Source of the DNA: Candidatus Zixiibacteriota bacterium | Lineage (GTDB): Bacteria; Zixibacteria; MSB-5A5; GN15; FEB-12 | Reading direction: 5' to 3' | DNA: 5,482 bases | NCBI GenBank assembly: GCA_023700785.1 | Contig: JAMPYH010000192.1 | Span: forward strand, 1 to 5,482 | Translations under genes and position numbers: made by a program | Notes under the pieces: model-generated | The model's input: the letters and a program-made list of their open reading frames with translations, nothing else | Told to the model about the DNA's origin: nothing | The model's database searches: none | In this document: positions 1 through 5,323 of the stretch, piece by piece | Layout: the number at the start of each line of letters is the position of its first letter | Position numbering within the stretch: position 1 is the first letter of the stretch

Positions 1-315
1 GATAACGCACTCCAGGCCGAGCGCGCGATAACAACTGCCGATGACGCGGTACTTTTCTTCGGCCAGCGCCTTGAGCGGAAACAGCATCACGACCTTCTGC
101 CGCGACGCGAGCGCTTTGGCCGCGGCCAGTTCCGCGCAGAATGATTTGCCGGACGAGGTCGGCGCGGAAATGATCAGGCTCGGCATCGGCTGGGCCAAAA
201 GGCCATGCTGGATCGCCTGCCGCTGGACCGGAAGCAACCGCTCTCCCTGACGCTGGCGCCAGAGATCGATGATCCGCCGCGGGATACCGTGCTTGTCCAG
301 ATCGCTGATTTGCAT
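1..315 (-). CDS. Superfamily 2 DEAD/DEAH-type helicase, Hel308/Ski2-like (N-terminal part, runs off the left edge)
   Basis: I translated this reading frame by hand; it is open for 105 codons from the ATG at 315-313 to the window edge. Visible motifs: a Q-motif-like LLPVQRQAI at about residues 27-35, a Walker A/motif I SAPTSSGKSF at 50-59 (catalytic Lys57), and motif Ia PLKALAEEKYR at 80-90. The combination of A-P-T-S-S-G-K-S with PLKALAEEKY is characteristic of Hel308/Ski2-like ATP-dependent 3'-5' helicases, which act in DNA repair and restart of stalled forks. Motif II (DExH) and the C-terminal RecA, winged-helix and ratchet domains lie outside the window, so the exact subfamily is unproven. 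The start is supported by an AAAGGGGAG Shine-Dalgarno site at 333-325, 9 nt upstream. The gene lies 32 bp downstream of the zinc-ribbon gene on the same strand with no terminator between them, so the two are probably co-transcribed. Confidence 0.88.
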   Translation of the reverse strand, partial: MQISDLDKHGIPRRIIDLWRQRQGERLLPVQRQAIQHGLLAQPMPSLIISAPTSSGKSFCAELAAAKALASRQKVVMLFPLKALAEEKYRVIGSCYRALGLECVI

Positions 316-347
316 AGTTCATTTCTCCCCTTTCTGATGATCTTCCA

Positions 348-602
348 TTACTCTCCGCAGCTTCCATAGCCGCATGACGGACAACTCATGCAGGTTCCAA
401 GACGAACCATCCCGAACCCGCAGTCCGGGCAGGTGCCGGCATTGAGGAAACGGCAATCGTCGGTGGCGCGACCGGGCTCCGCCTGCCAGATATGGCCGAC
501 AAAATCAGACCAGGCGGACGGATCAAAAAGCGGCGCGCCGATCTCGAATTTGCTGATAGGAGCGAAAGCTTCGCTCCGCCCTGCTGAATGAGCGCTGTGC
601 AT
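348..602 (-). CDS. Small cysteine-rich zinc-ribbon protein resembling the C-terminal tail of class II ribonucleotide reductase (84 aa)
   Basis: The C-terminal ~27 residues have the pattern CPDCG-x(2)-MVRLGTC-x2-C-x2-CGYGSC, with Cys at 58, 61, 71, 74, 77 and 82 and another at 50. This closely resembles the zinc-ribbon tail of adenosylcobalamin-dependent RNR (NrdJ), which typically reads CP.CG..LV...GC..CP.CGYS.C. The N-terminal ~50 residues contain an APLFDPSAWSDFVGHIW stretch that I do not recognise. No reductase catalytic domain is present, so this is either a detached tail or an independent zinc-ribbon protein. The frame is open back to an ATG at 734, but that codon lies upstream of the promoter at 648-676. 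The ATG at 602 has a GGGAGA Shine-Dalgarno site at 614-609, 6 nt away, so 602 is chosen. It is the first gene of a unit with the downstream helicase. Function is unknown: metal binding or thiol redox is inferred from the cysteines only. Confidence 0.72.
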   Translation of the reverse strand: MHSAHSAGRSEAFAPISKFEIGAPLFDPSAWSDFVGHIWQAEPGRATDDCRFLNAGTCPDCGFGMVRLGTCMSCPSCGYGSCGE

Positions 603-608
603 ACTCTG

Positions 609-614
609 TCTCCC
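609..614 (-). promoter_or_regulatory. Shine-Dalgarno site fixing the start of the zinc-ribbon gene
   Basis: On the minus strand GGGAGA lies 6 nt before the ATG at 602-600. It decides between this start and the in-frame upstream ATG at 734, which precedes the predicted promoter and could not be in a transcript made from it. Confidence 0.7.
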
Positions 615-647
615 TGAGTGGGTGTCTGGTTTTTCTGGTACTGACGG

Positions 648-676
648 ACGATACTGCACATTTGTGCAGTTGTCAA
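648..676 (-). promoter_or_regulatory. Sigma-70-type promoter of the zinc-ribbon/helicase unit
   Basis: Read on the minus strand: a perfect -35 box TTGACA (676-671), a spacer of exactly 17 bp, and a -10 box TATCGT (653-648, 4 of 6 matches). Transcription would begin near 641, giving a ~38-nt leader before the ATG at 602. The whole spacer is occupied by an inverted repeat (653-670), the classic position for a repressor that blocks RNA polymerase. A perfect -35 with a weaker -10 and an embedded operator suits a tightly repressed but inducible promoter. Confidence 0.72.
653..670. promoter_or_regulatory. Putative LexA operator (SOS box, Fibrobacter type) inside the promoter spacer
   Basis: ACTGCACA (653-660), TT, TGTGCAGT (663-670) is a perfect 8-bp inverted repeat. 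Its core TGCACATTTGTGCA satisfies the pattern TGCNCN4GTGCA that I recall for the LexA box of Fibrobacter succinogenes, an FCB bacterium. The site fills the gap between the -35 and -10 boxes of the minus-strand promoter, so bound repressor should exclude RNA polymerase. The downstream helicase is a sensible SOS-regulon member. Another dimeric repressor (BlaI-like proteins, for instance, favour ACA-n2-TGT centres) could recognise it instead. The symmetry and position are directly seen; the LexA assignment is inference. Confidence 0.6.
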
Positions 677-781
677 GAAGAAAGCAGAGAAAAATCTCGA
701 TCGCGAGAACAACACCGCTAGTATCGCATTGCATAATAACGCCTTACGCCAATCTCTCATTTTTCAGACCGGAGAGCGCCG

Positions 782-788
782 GGAGGAG
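782..788 (+). promoter_or_regulatory. Strong Shine-Dalgarno site of the small ORF
   Basis: GGAGGAG at 782-788 is close to a perfect anti-16S match and sits 5 nt before the ATG at 794. It is the main reason for believing the 42-codon ORF that follows. Confidence 0.5.
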
Positions 789-793
789 CAGTA

Positions 794-922
794 ATGAAAA
801 ACGAGCCAAATCAAGACGGCCGAAAAAACGCACTCCATTTCGAACAAGGGCAAACAGAGACGCGATCAGACCACGACGCCAACGCAAACATGGGTTCAAC
901 TACTCGATTTTTGATTGACTAA
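794..922 (+). CDS. Small hydrophilic protein of unknown function (42 aa)
   Basis: The ATG at 794 follows GGAGGAG with 5-nt spacing, and the frame stays open for 42 codons to TAA at 920-922. The predicted peptide starts MKNEPNQDGRKNAL and ends TTRFLID. It is rich in Asn, Asp, Gln, Glu and Arg, has no cysteine, membrane segment or signal peptide, and looks intrinsically disordered. I do not recognise a family. It lies between the divergent zinc-ribbon/helicase unit and the secreted protein gene, ending 96 bp before the latter's start. A -10-like CATAAT at 732-737 lacks a convincing -35. The ribosome-binding site is the only strong support, so this may be a real small protein, a leader peptide or a chance ORF. 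Confidence 0.4.
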   Translation: MKNEPNQDGRKNALHFEQGQTETRSDHDANANMGSTTRFLID

Positions 923-1018
923 TTCCGCCTCGCCCCTATTTTTGAGAGGTAGCCGCCATAGTCTCACAACGTTTCCGGTCATACGCGCCGGGCAACCAGA
1001 CAAAGGATCGAGGTTCGC

Positions 1019-2896
1019 ATGAAAGCATCGCTGCTCGCGGCAGTCTGTCTTATTGGCTTGGGGATACTTGTAGATCATTCGACGGTATCGGCAGTGCCGA
1101 TAGACGCTGTTCTCGACAGTCTGGACATGCGGCATGATCGTGCGGGGAGGCTGGAGGAGTCTTCAGCGGCATCGGTCGCGATGATGTCCGCCGCCCCCAA
1201 CGACAGCACTTTCTCGCTCTGCCTGAAAGCGGTCATCACCCCCGATCAGGGATTTGGCGGTACGGACTGCTGGGGGTGGGAAGATTCCGACGGCAAGGAA
1301 TACGCGATCATGGGAGTCGCCAATGGGATCGTTTTTGTCGATGTCGCGACGATGCAGGTGAAAGACCTGATCCCCGGACCGCAGACCGGCTGCGGCGGGA
1401 CCCGCTGGCGCGACATCAAGAACTACGGGAAGTATTGCTACGCGGTCTCCGAGTGCACGGGGACCAACCAAGGGATGATGATCATGGATATGAGCTTTCT
1501 CCCTGATTCAGTTCGCTATATCGGAAGTTTTTCCACCGCCGCGGATGTCCGCTCGCATAATCTTTCCATCGATACCGCCAAAGGATACGCCTATCTGGTC
1601 AAGCAGAATTATTCCGGCGTGCGGATAATCCGACTGACCAATCCAACGTCGCCGGTTGAAGTGGACACTATTGCCACCGGCGACTGTCATGATGTATTCG
1701 CGCGTAACGACACGGTCTGGATCGCTGAAGGGAGTATGGGGAGTTGGTCGATGTACAACGTCGCCAACAAAACGAATCCGCAGTTGATCACGCGCGTGCA
1801 TATTCCGAGCCCGGGATATGTGCATAATGTCTGGCCGACAGCCGACGGCAAGTATGCCGGAACGACTGAAGAAACGCCGAACGAGACGGTCAAGTTCTGG
1901 GACATACAGGATCCCCTTAATGTCAGTTTTGTCGGGCAGTACCTGGCGCCGAGCGATCTGTGCCACAATGTTCATATGCAGGACGGGAAAGCGTTCATGT
2001 CGCACTACGAATCCGGCCTGGCGGTTGTCGATATGACCGATCCATCCGCGGGTACGGAGTTAGCGCTTTTCGATACCTACGCCGCGGGAGAGTCCGCCAA
2101 TTTTAACGGCACCTGGGGAGTCTTTCCGCATACCCGGACGGGAAAAGTGTACGCGTCCAATCTCGACGGCCGGCTTTTCGTTTTTCTCACGCAATCGGAG
2201 CAGTTGGCGGATACGCTGAAAGCCGCCGATGTCGCGACCGATCCGGGTGAGGAGATCGCCGTCAATATCAGCATCACCAATGATGTGTCCGCCAAGGGAT
2301 TTATTCTGCCGATCAACTGGACCGGACCGTATGGGATGATCCTCGACTCTGTCTCAACTCAGGGTCTTCGCACCGGCTACTTTGAAGAGATCAATTTCCT
2401 GGGGTACGATGACGCCAACTCCAGGATCGCGGTGCAGATGAAGACGTCGTCATTTGGCACTTCGCCGGATCTACCGCCGGGGAGCGGCCCGGTGCTGCGG
2501 GTTCATTTTACCGTTCCGAGCAGCGCGTCCGGCGACAGCAATCAGGTTCGCCTTGCTCCATACCTTGCGCCGAACACGCTCTATCCGTCGATCATGACCG
2601 AGTGCTTCACTTTGCGAGTACCGACCGAAGATGGCGCGGTGACACTTGGGCCGACCGGCTGTTGTGTCAATTTGAGAGGGAATGTCGATGGTTCGCCGAA
2701 TGACGCGATCGACATTTCAGACCTGAGCGCGCTGATCAGTTACTTGATCGACATTGGCGGATCGACCGTTCTCCCCTGTCCCGATGAAGCGAACGTCAAT
2801 GGCTCCGCTAATGGCGCGATCGATATCAGCGACCTGAGTCTGCTGATCACCTACCTGACCGGCGGTCCGGGGACTATGCTCCCCGCCTGTCCGTGA
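1019..2896 (+). CDS. Secreted LVIVD-repeat (choice-of-anchor B family) protein with cohesin-like and dockerin-like C-terminal domains (625 aa)
   Basis: Residues 1-25 form a signal peptide (hydrophobic core LLAAVCLIGLGILV, likely cleavage after VSA). Residues ~65-395 match the choice-of-anchor B/LVIVD architecture: TDCWGWEDSDGKEYAIMGVANG near the start, WRDIKNYGKYCYAV, then repeated strands of the form G[VM]xIxDxxxP. Four His-Asn/Asp signatures recur (SHN 179-181, CHD 223-225, VHN 268-270, CHN 315-317), and the region ends with TWGVFPHTRTGKVYASNLDGRLFVF. Such regions are expected to form a beta-propeller. Residues ~396-540 resemble a cohesin-like beta-sandwich. Residues 551-620 hold two dockerin-like calcium-loop/helix repeats after a GCC junction. 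The protein is exported and probably surface-attached or extracellular; the exact role is unknown. The start is supported by GAGG 6 nt upstream and by the signal peptide. I saw no confident promoter. It ends in the terminator at 2915-2944. Confidence 0.87.
   Translation: MKASLLAAVCLIGLGILVDHSTVSAVPIDAVLDSLDMRHDRAGRLEESSAASVAMMSAAPNDSTFSLCLKAVITPDQGFGGTDCWGWEDSDGKEYAIMGVANGIVFVDVATMQVKDLIPGPQTGCGGTRWRDIKNYGKYCYAVSECTGTNQGMMIMDMSFLPDSVRYIGSFSTAADVRSHNLSIDTAKGYAYLVKQNYSGVRIIRLTNPTSPVEVDTIATGDCHDVFARNDTVWIAEGSMGSWSMYNVANKTNPQLITRVHIPSPGYVHNVWPTADGKYAGTTEETPNETVKFWDIQDPLNVSFVGQYLAPSDLCHNVHMQDGKAFMSHYESGLAVVDMTDPSAGTELALFDTYAAGESANFNGTWGVFPHTRTGKVYASNLDGRLFVFLTQSEQLADTLKAADVATDPGEEIAVNISITNDVSAKGFILPINWTGPYGMILDSVSTQGLRTGYFEEINFLGYDDANSRIAVQMKTSSFGTSPDLPPGSGPVLRVHFTVPSSASGDSNQVRLAPYLAPNTLYPSIMTECFTLRVPTEDGAVTLGPTGCCVNLRGNVDGSPNDAIDISDLSALISYLIDIGGSTVLPCPDEANVNGSANGAIDISDLSLLITYLTGGPGTMLPACP
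2681..2860 (+). repeat. Tandem dockerin-like duplication within the secreted protein gene
   Basis: Two 69-nt units, 2681-2749 and 2792-2860, encode NVDGSPNDAIDISDLSALI... and NVNGSANGAIDISDLSLLI..., separated by a 14-residue linker with CPDEA. Each has a candidate calcium loop with oxygen-bearing residues at positions 1, 3, 5, 11 and 14, followed by an amphipathic helix. Compared with the usual 12-residue dockerin loop there is a two-residue expansion after position 5. Confidence 0.75.
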
Positions 2897-2914
2897 CCTG
2901 CTAAGAACCGCATC

Positions 2915-2944
2915 AAAAAGCCGCCGATCACTCGGCGGCTTTTT
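2915..2944. terminator. Bidirectional rho-independent terminator
   Basis: AAAAAGCCGCCGA (2915-2927), loop TCAC, TCGGCGGCTTTTT (2932-2944): a perfect 13-bp inverted repeat with a GC-rich core, flanked by A5 and T5, so it works in either direction. It lies 18 bp after the stop of the plus-strand secreted protein gene and 20 bp after the stop of the minus-strand tonB, ending both convergent transcripts. Confidence 0.93.
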
Positions 2945-2964
2945 CATTTCAGTTTCTTATGATA

Positions 2965-3711
2965 TTATTCGTTTAGTTTGAACTCAACTCGATACGTGAC
3001 CCAGCAGGCGACCGGATAGCCGTTCTGAATCCCGGGAGTATAGGTATTTTTGAACGCTGCTCCGATAGCCGCGTTGTCGAGCGCCGCGTAGCCGGAGCTT
3101 CGTGCGACCTTCGCGTCCCTCACCGCGCCATTCTTGTCAACCAACACTTTGACAATAACGGTTCCTTCCAGCCCCGCCTGTCTGGCAATGGACGGATAGT
3201 CCGGTTTTACGTAAGAGACAAAATCGGGCAGTTTCTCGGTATGGATGAACTCATTTTCACCCGGAAAGTATTCACTTTGACCGAGTCCACTGGTATCAAT
3301 GGATCCGATTCCGGTCGTATCACCTTCTCCGGCATTTATGCTGAGTTCTCCTTGGGTGGGCAACCTCTCCTCCGGCCTGGAATCGTCCCAGAGTGAGTCG
3401 GCAACCAGCGAGAGGTTGTTCGTCATCTCCTGGTTGGGGTTGGACGGAGACGGATTGATCGGCGGCTCTGGCTGTTCGACCAGAGGAGGCGGAAGGATCC
3501 ATGCTGCGATCTCGATCGGTTCCGGCATCGGATCAACTGGGATCACGACGGTCGTTTCGCCGAAAAGTGCGCTGTAGGCGTAGGCGGTCGCCAGAGCCAG
3601 CGCAACCAGGAGTAAGACGCTGAGGTTGCCGAATATCAGGTTGCGCTGGTAAGTCGCCTTGAGCTCAAACGCGCCGTACGGCATCGCTGGATGATTCTGA
3701 TAACCAAACAT
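2965..3711 (-). CDS. tonB: Energy transducer TonB, paralog 1 (248 aa)
   Basis: The N-terminal cytoplasmic stretch contains PYGAFELKATYQRN (residues 11-24), followed by one membrane helix (~27-49). A proline-rich periplasmic linker follows (PPP 74-76, PEPPINPSPSNPN 81-93), then an acidic, Ser/Gly-rich segment. A typical TonB C-terminal domain occupies ~167-246: KPDYPSIARQAGLEGTVIVKVLVDKNGAV, then the IQNGYPVACWVTYRVEFKL end strand. TonB proteins carry proton-motive energy from ExbB/ExbD across the periplasm to outer-membrane receptors. Length is normal for the family. The ATG at 3711 has GGGAGG 5 nt upstream. The gene is separated from the exbD-tonB unit by a terminator and has its own upstream inverted repeat, so it is probably transcribed independently. 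It resembles the other TonB at both ends but has a different linker, indicating an old duplication. The helix lacks the SxxxH motif of E. coli TonB. Confidence 0.93.
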   Translation of the reverse strand: MFGYQNHPAMPYGAFELKATYQRNLIFGNLSVLLLVALALATAYAYSALFGETTVVIPVDPMPEPIEIAAWILPPPLVEQPEPPINPSPSNPNQEMTNNLSLVADSLWDDSRPEERLPTQGELSINAGEGDTTGIGSIDTSGLGQSEYFPGENEFIHTEKLPDFVSYVKPDYPSIARQAGLEGTVIVKVLVDKNGAVRDAKVARSSGYAALDNAAIGAAFKNTYTPGIQNGYPVACWVTYRVEFKLNE

Positions 3712-3738
3712 CGTCGCCTCCCTTGTTAATAGGGTTTA

Positions 3739-3760
3739 CTTACCCTCTATAGCGGGTAAG
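3739..3760. promoter_or_regulatory. Inverted repeat, candidate operator upstream of tonB paralog 1
   Basis: CTTACCC (3739-3745), 8-bp spacer TCTATAGC, GGGTAAG (3754-3760): a perfect 7-bp inverted repeat 27 bp upstream of the tonB start. On the minus strand a -10-like TATAGA lies within the repeat (spacer plus the first base of an arm), but the matching -35 (GAAGAA at 17 bp) is poor, so the promoter is uncertain. The element could bind a repressor or fold in the leader RNA. I do not recognise it as a Fur box. Confidence 0.4.
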
Positions 3761-3842
3761 CATTTGTTTTCTTCCCTGAATTGCCTGGTATGCTCGTGAC
3801 GGTCCCCTTCAACTTGAGGACGGCCAGCCAATAGTTTGCGTG

Positions 3843-3882
3843 GAAAACGAAAACGGCGGCAGTCTGAAAGACTGTCGCCGTT
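3843..3882 (-). terminator. Rho-independent terminator of the exbD-tonB unit
   Basis: On the minus strand AACGGCGACAGTCT (3882-3869), loop TTC, AGACTGCCGCCGTT (3865-3852) forms a 14-bp stem with one A/C mismatch, followed by TTCGTTTTCC. It lies 28 bp after the TGA stop of the second tonB. It separates this operon from the downstream tonB paralog 1. The U-tract is interrupted, so read-through is possible. Confidence 0.8.
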
Positions 3883-3910
3883 GAGATGCGTATGAAAAGG
3901 GGTTACATGC

Positions 3911-4648
3911 TCAGCCTTCGGTCAATTTGAAGTCCACCCGGTAGGTGACCCAGATCGCGACCGGTCGGCCGTTCTGAATCGCCGGTTTGAACTTGTTTTT
4001 GTAGGCGGCCTTGACGGCTTCTTCGTCGAGAGACTGGGTCCCTGACGATTTGCCGACCTGCGCCTGGCGGACATTCCCTTCCTTGTCAACCAACGCCTTG
4101 ACCCAGACCGTTCCGGTCAAACCGGCGGTCTTGGCCAGACGCGGATATTCGGGCGTCTGCTGGAAGATCATTTCCGGCTGGATCTCAACCGGCACGAACT
4201 CATCGGGCGGCGGGAGGTACTCGTCATCACCGATATCAACCACGATATTCTGGTCACCACTCGCGGAAATGTCGGGAGCGACGATATCAGCCAGTTCTTC
4301 ACGCGTGGCGAGTTGAACCTCTTCGTCCTGAACCTCTTCATCAGCGACCGGCTTCGGGATACCGACTTTCGGCGCGGCGACGTTGGGGTTCTGGACCTTT
4401 ACTTCCGGCGGCCGCTTTACGATGGTCGGCGGCGGACCGAGCTCGGCGATCGTCTTGATCTTGATCTCGGGCACATTGGCGAACTCGTCTTCGGCGGTCG
4501 CCAATTTGATGATCCACCATCCGAGAAGAATGGCAACCACCAATCCAAGCGCGGAACCGGTCCCGTACATGAAGTTCCGCTGGTACTTGGCCTTCATCTC
4601 ATAGGCGCCATACGGCGACCAGAGGGCGTTGTTGGAATAGGAAGCCAT
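3911..4648 (-). CDS. tonB: Energy transducer TonB, paralog 2 (245 aa)
   Basis: The cytoplasmic N-terminus has PYGAYEMKAKYQRN (residues 12-25), followed by a membrane helix (~29-50). The linker has PPP at 72-74, a VKRPPEVKVQNP stretch, and a strongly acidic region (DEEVQDEEVQ 103-112; DDEYLPPPDE 141-150). The TonB C-terminal domain is ~162-242 (PEYPRLAKTAGLTGTVWVKALVDKEGNV, then the IQNGRPVAIWVTYRVDFKL end strand). It acts as the periplasm-spanning arm linking the inner-membrane motor to outer-membrane receptors. Its ATG overlaps the upstream exbD stop in a TAATG arrangement, with GAGGT 8 nt upstream inside exbD, so the two are translationally coupled and probably work together. Like paralog 1, it has no histidine in the membrane helix. 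Confidence 0.94.
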   Translation of the reverse strand: MASYSNNALWSPYGAYEMKAKYQRNFMYGTGSALGLVVAILLGWWIIKLATAEDEFANVPEIKIKTIAELGPPPTIVKRPPEVKVQNPNVAAPKVGIPKPVADEEVQDEEVQLATREELADIVAPDISASGDQNIVVDIGDDEYLPPPDEFVPVEIQPEMIFQQTPEYPRLAKTAGLTGTVWVKALVDKEGNVRQAQVGKSSGTQSLDEEAVKAAYKNKFKPAIQNGRPVAIWVTYRVDFKLTEG

Positions 4649-5301
4649 TATATCTGACCTCGTAATTGGGCAGCGGCCAGAGCGTCAGCCATTATCTTAT
4701 CATCGCGCTCTTCCCACTTACCCGTGGCATATCGATATGAGAACTTGTCGGGACCGGACAGATCCTTCACGTCCACGCCCTTTTGTTTGGCGGTATAGGC
4801 GTTCCAGGAGCGCTCCAGCACGTCGATCTCGTCAAGCATATTGACCAGGTCGGCGTAGTTCGCGTCCCGGTGGATCAGGATCAGCGTGTTCAGTTTTGGA
4901 TTCTCACGGTTGAGATTGATCAACAGGTTGCGTGTCGAATCGGAATTGAACGCGTAGGCGACCGTGTCGGGCTTGTTGGCGCTGGTCGGGATCAACTGCG
5001 GCAAGTTTGTCGCCGTCACCTGAGCCTTGTGCCACCAATACCGACCGTTGGCGTCAACGTGGATCGTCAGGAGGTTGGACTCCTTCACTTCGATCTCGGT
5101 CTTCTCTTCTTCCTTGGGCGGGAGGTTGATCTCCATCGCCTGAGGCATCGCGAAGACGGTTGACACCATATAGAAAATCAGCAGAAGAAAAGCGATATCG
5201 ACCATCGGGGTCATATCGATACGAATAGCGATACGCCGCTTGGGTCGCCTCAGGCCCTTACTTTTGCCTTTTGCTTCTCGTTGTACAACGTCACCGGCCA
5301 T
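4648..5301 (-). CDS. exbD: Biopolymer transport protein ExbD, long form (217 aa)
   Basis: A basic cytoplasmic N-terminus (KGKSKGLRRPKRR) precedes the ExbD signature RIDMTPMVDIAFLLLIFYM at residues ~27-45. Asp35 corresponds by alignment to the proton-translocating Asp25 of E. coli ExbD. The membrane helix runs ~32-53. The periplasmic part begins with the family's MEINLPPKEEEK and includes the fold segment ILIHRDANYADLVNMLDEID (141-160). At 217 residues it is much longer than the ~140 of E. coli ExbD. The excess lies in an insertion around 90-130 and a C-terminal extension (~171-217, ending ALAAAQLRGQI). It forms the ion-conducting motor with ExbB. The ATG at 5301 has GAAGG 5-6 nt upstream and AGGAG 12 nt upstream. 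It is the second of two tandem exbD genes and overlaps tonB by one base. Confidence 0.93.
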   Translation of the reverse strand: MAGDVVQREAKGKSKGLRRPKRRIAIRIDMTPMVDIAFLLLIFYMVSTVFAMPQAMEINLPPKEEEKTEIEVKESNLLTIHVDANGRYWWHKAQVTATNLPQLIPTSANKPDTVAYAFNSDSTRNLLINLNRENPKLNTLILIHRDANYADLVNMLDEIDVLERSWNAYTAKQKGVDVKDLSGPDKFSYRYATGKWEERDDKIMADALAAAQLRGQI

Positions 5302-5323
5302 AAGGCCTTCACTCTCCTCTCAG

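Noticed and set aside
653..670. The palindrome read as an NrdR box, given the RNR-like product.
   Set aside because: NrdR boxes resemble ACACWAWATATWGTGT and usually occur in pairs; this site is a single copy and its arms (CTGCACA/TGTGCAG) do not match.
603..734. N-terminal extension of the zinc-ribbon protein to the ATG at 734 (128 aa).
   Set aside because: It would cross the promoter and operator, its first residues look non-coding, and the ATG at 602 has a proper Shine-Dalgarno site.
695..737. TCTCG-ATCG-CGAGA inverted repeat (695-708) with CATAAT (732-737) as a plus-strand promoter and operator.
   Set aside because: The repeat has only 5-bp arms and the position 17 bp upstream of CATAAT (ACAACA) is a poor -35, so chance is likely.
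386..760. Minus-strand 124-codon frame overlapping the zinc-ribbon gene.
   Set aside because: It overlaps the promoter and a gene with clear cysteine motifs in another frame, and has no recognisable motif or ribosome-binding site.
622..918. Plus-strand 98-codon frame.
   Set aside because: It begins antisense to the promoter region, has no ribosome-binding site, and its Arg/Lys/Ser-rich product looks like a chance translation; the 794-922 frame has the Shine-Dalgarno site.
923..1018. Leader of the secreted protein gene as a riboswitch (a GGGCAACCAGACAAAGG stretch recalls c-di-GMP elements).
   Set aside because: The paired stems and conserved core of known c-di-GMP riboswitches cannot be drawn here.
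1508..2005. 165-codon minus-strand frame, and similarly 1163-1471.
   Set aside because: They lie antisense within the clearly coding secreted protein gene; their compositions are typical of shadow frames and no domain is visible.
4313..5163. Plus-strand frames of 114 and 126 codons opposite tonB paralog 2 and exbD.
   Set aside because: They mirror strongly conserved TonB and ExbD coding sequence and contain no recognisable motif.
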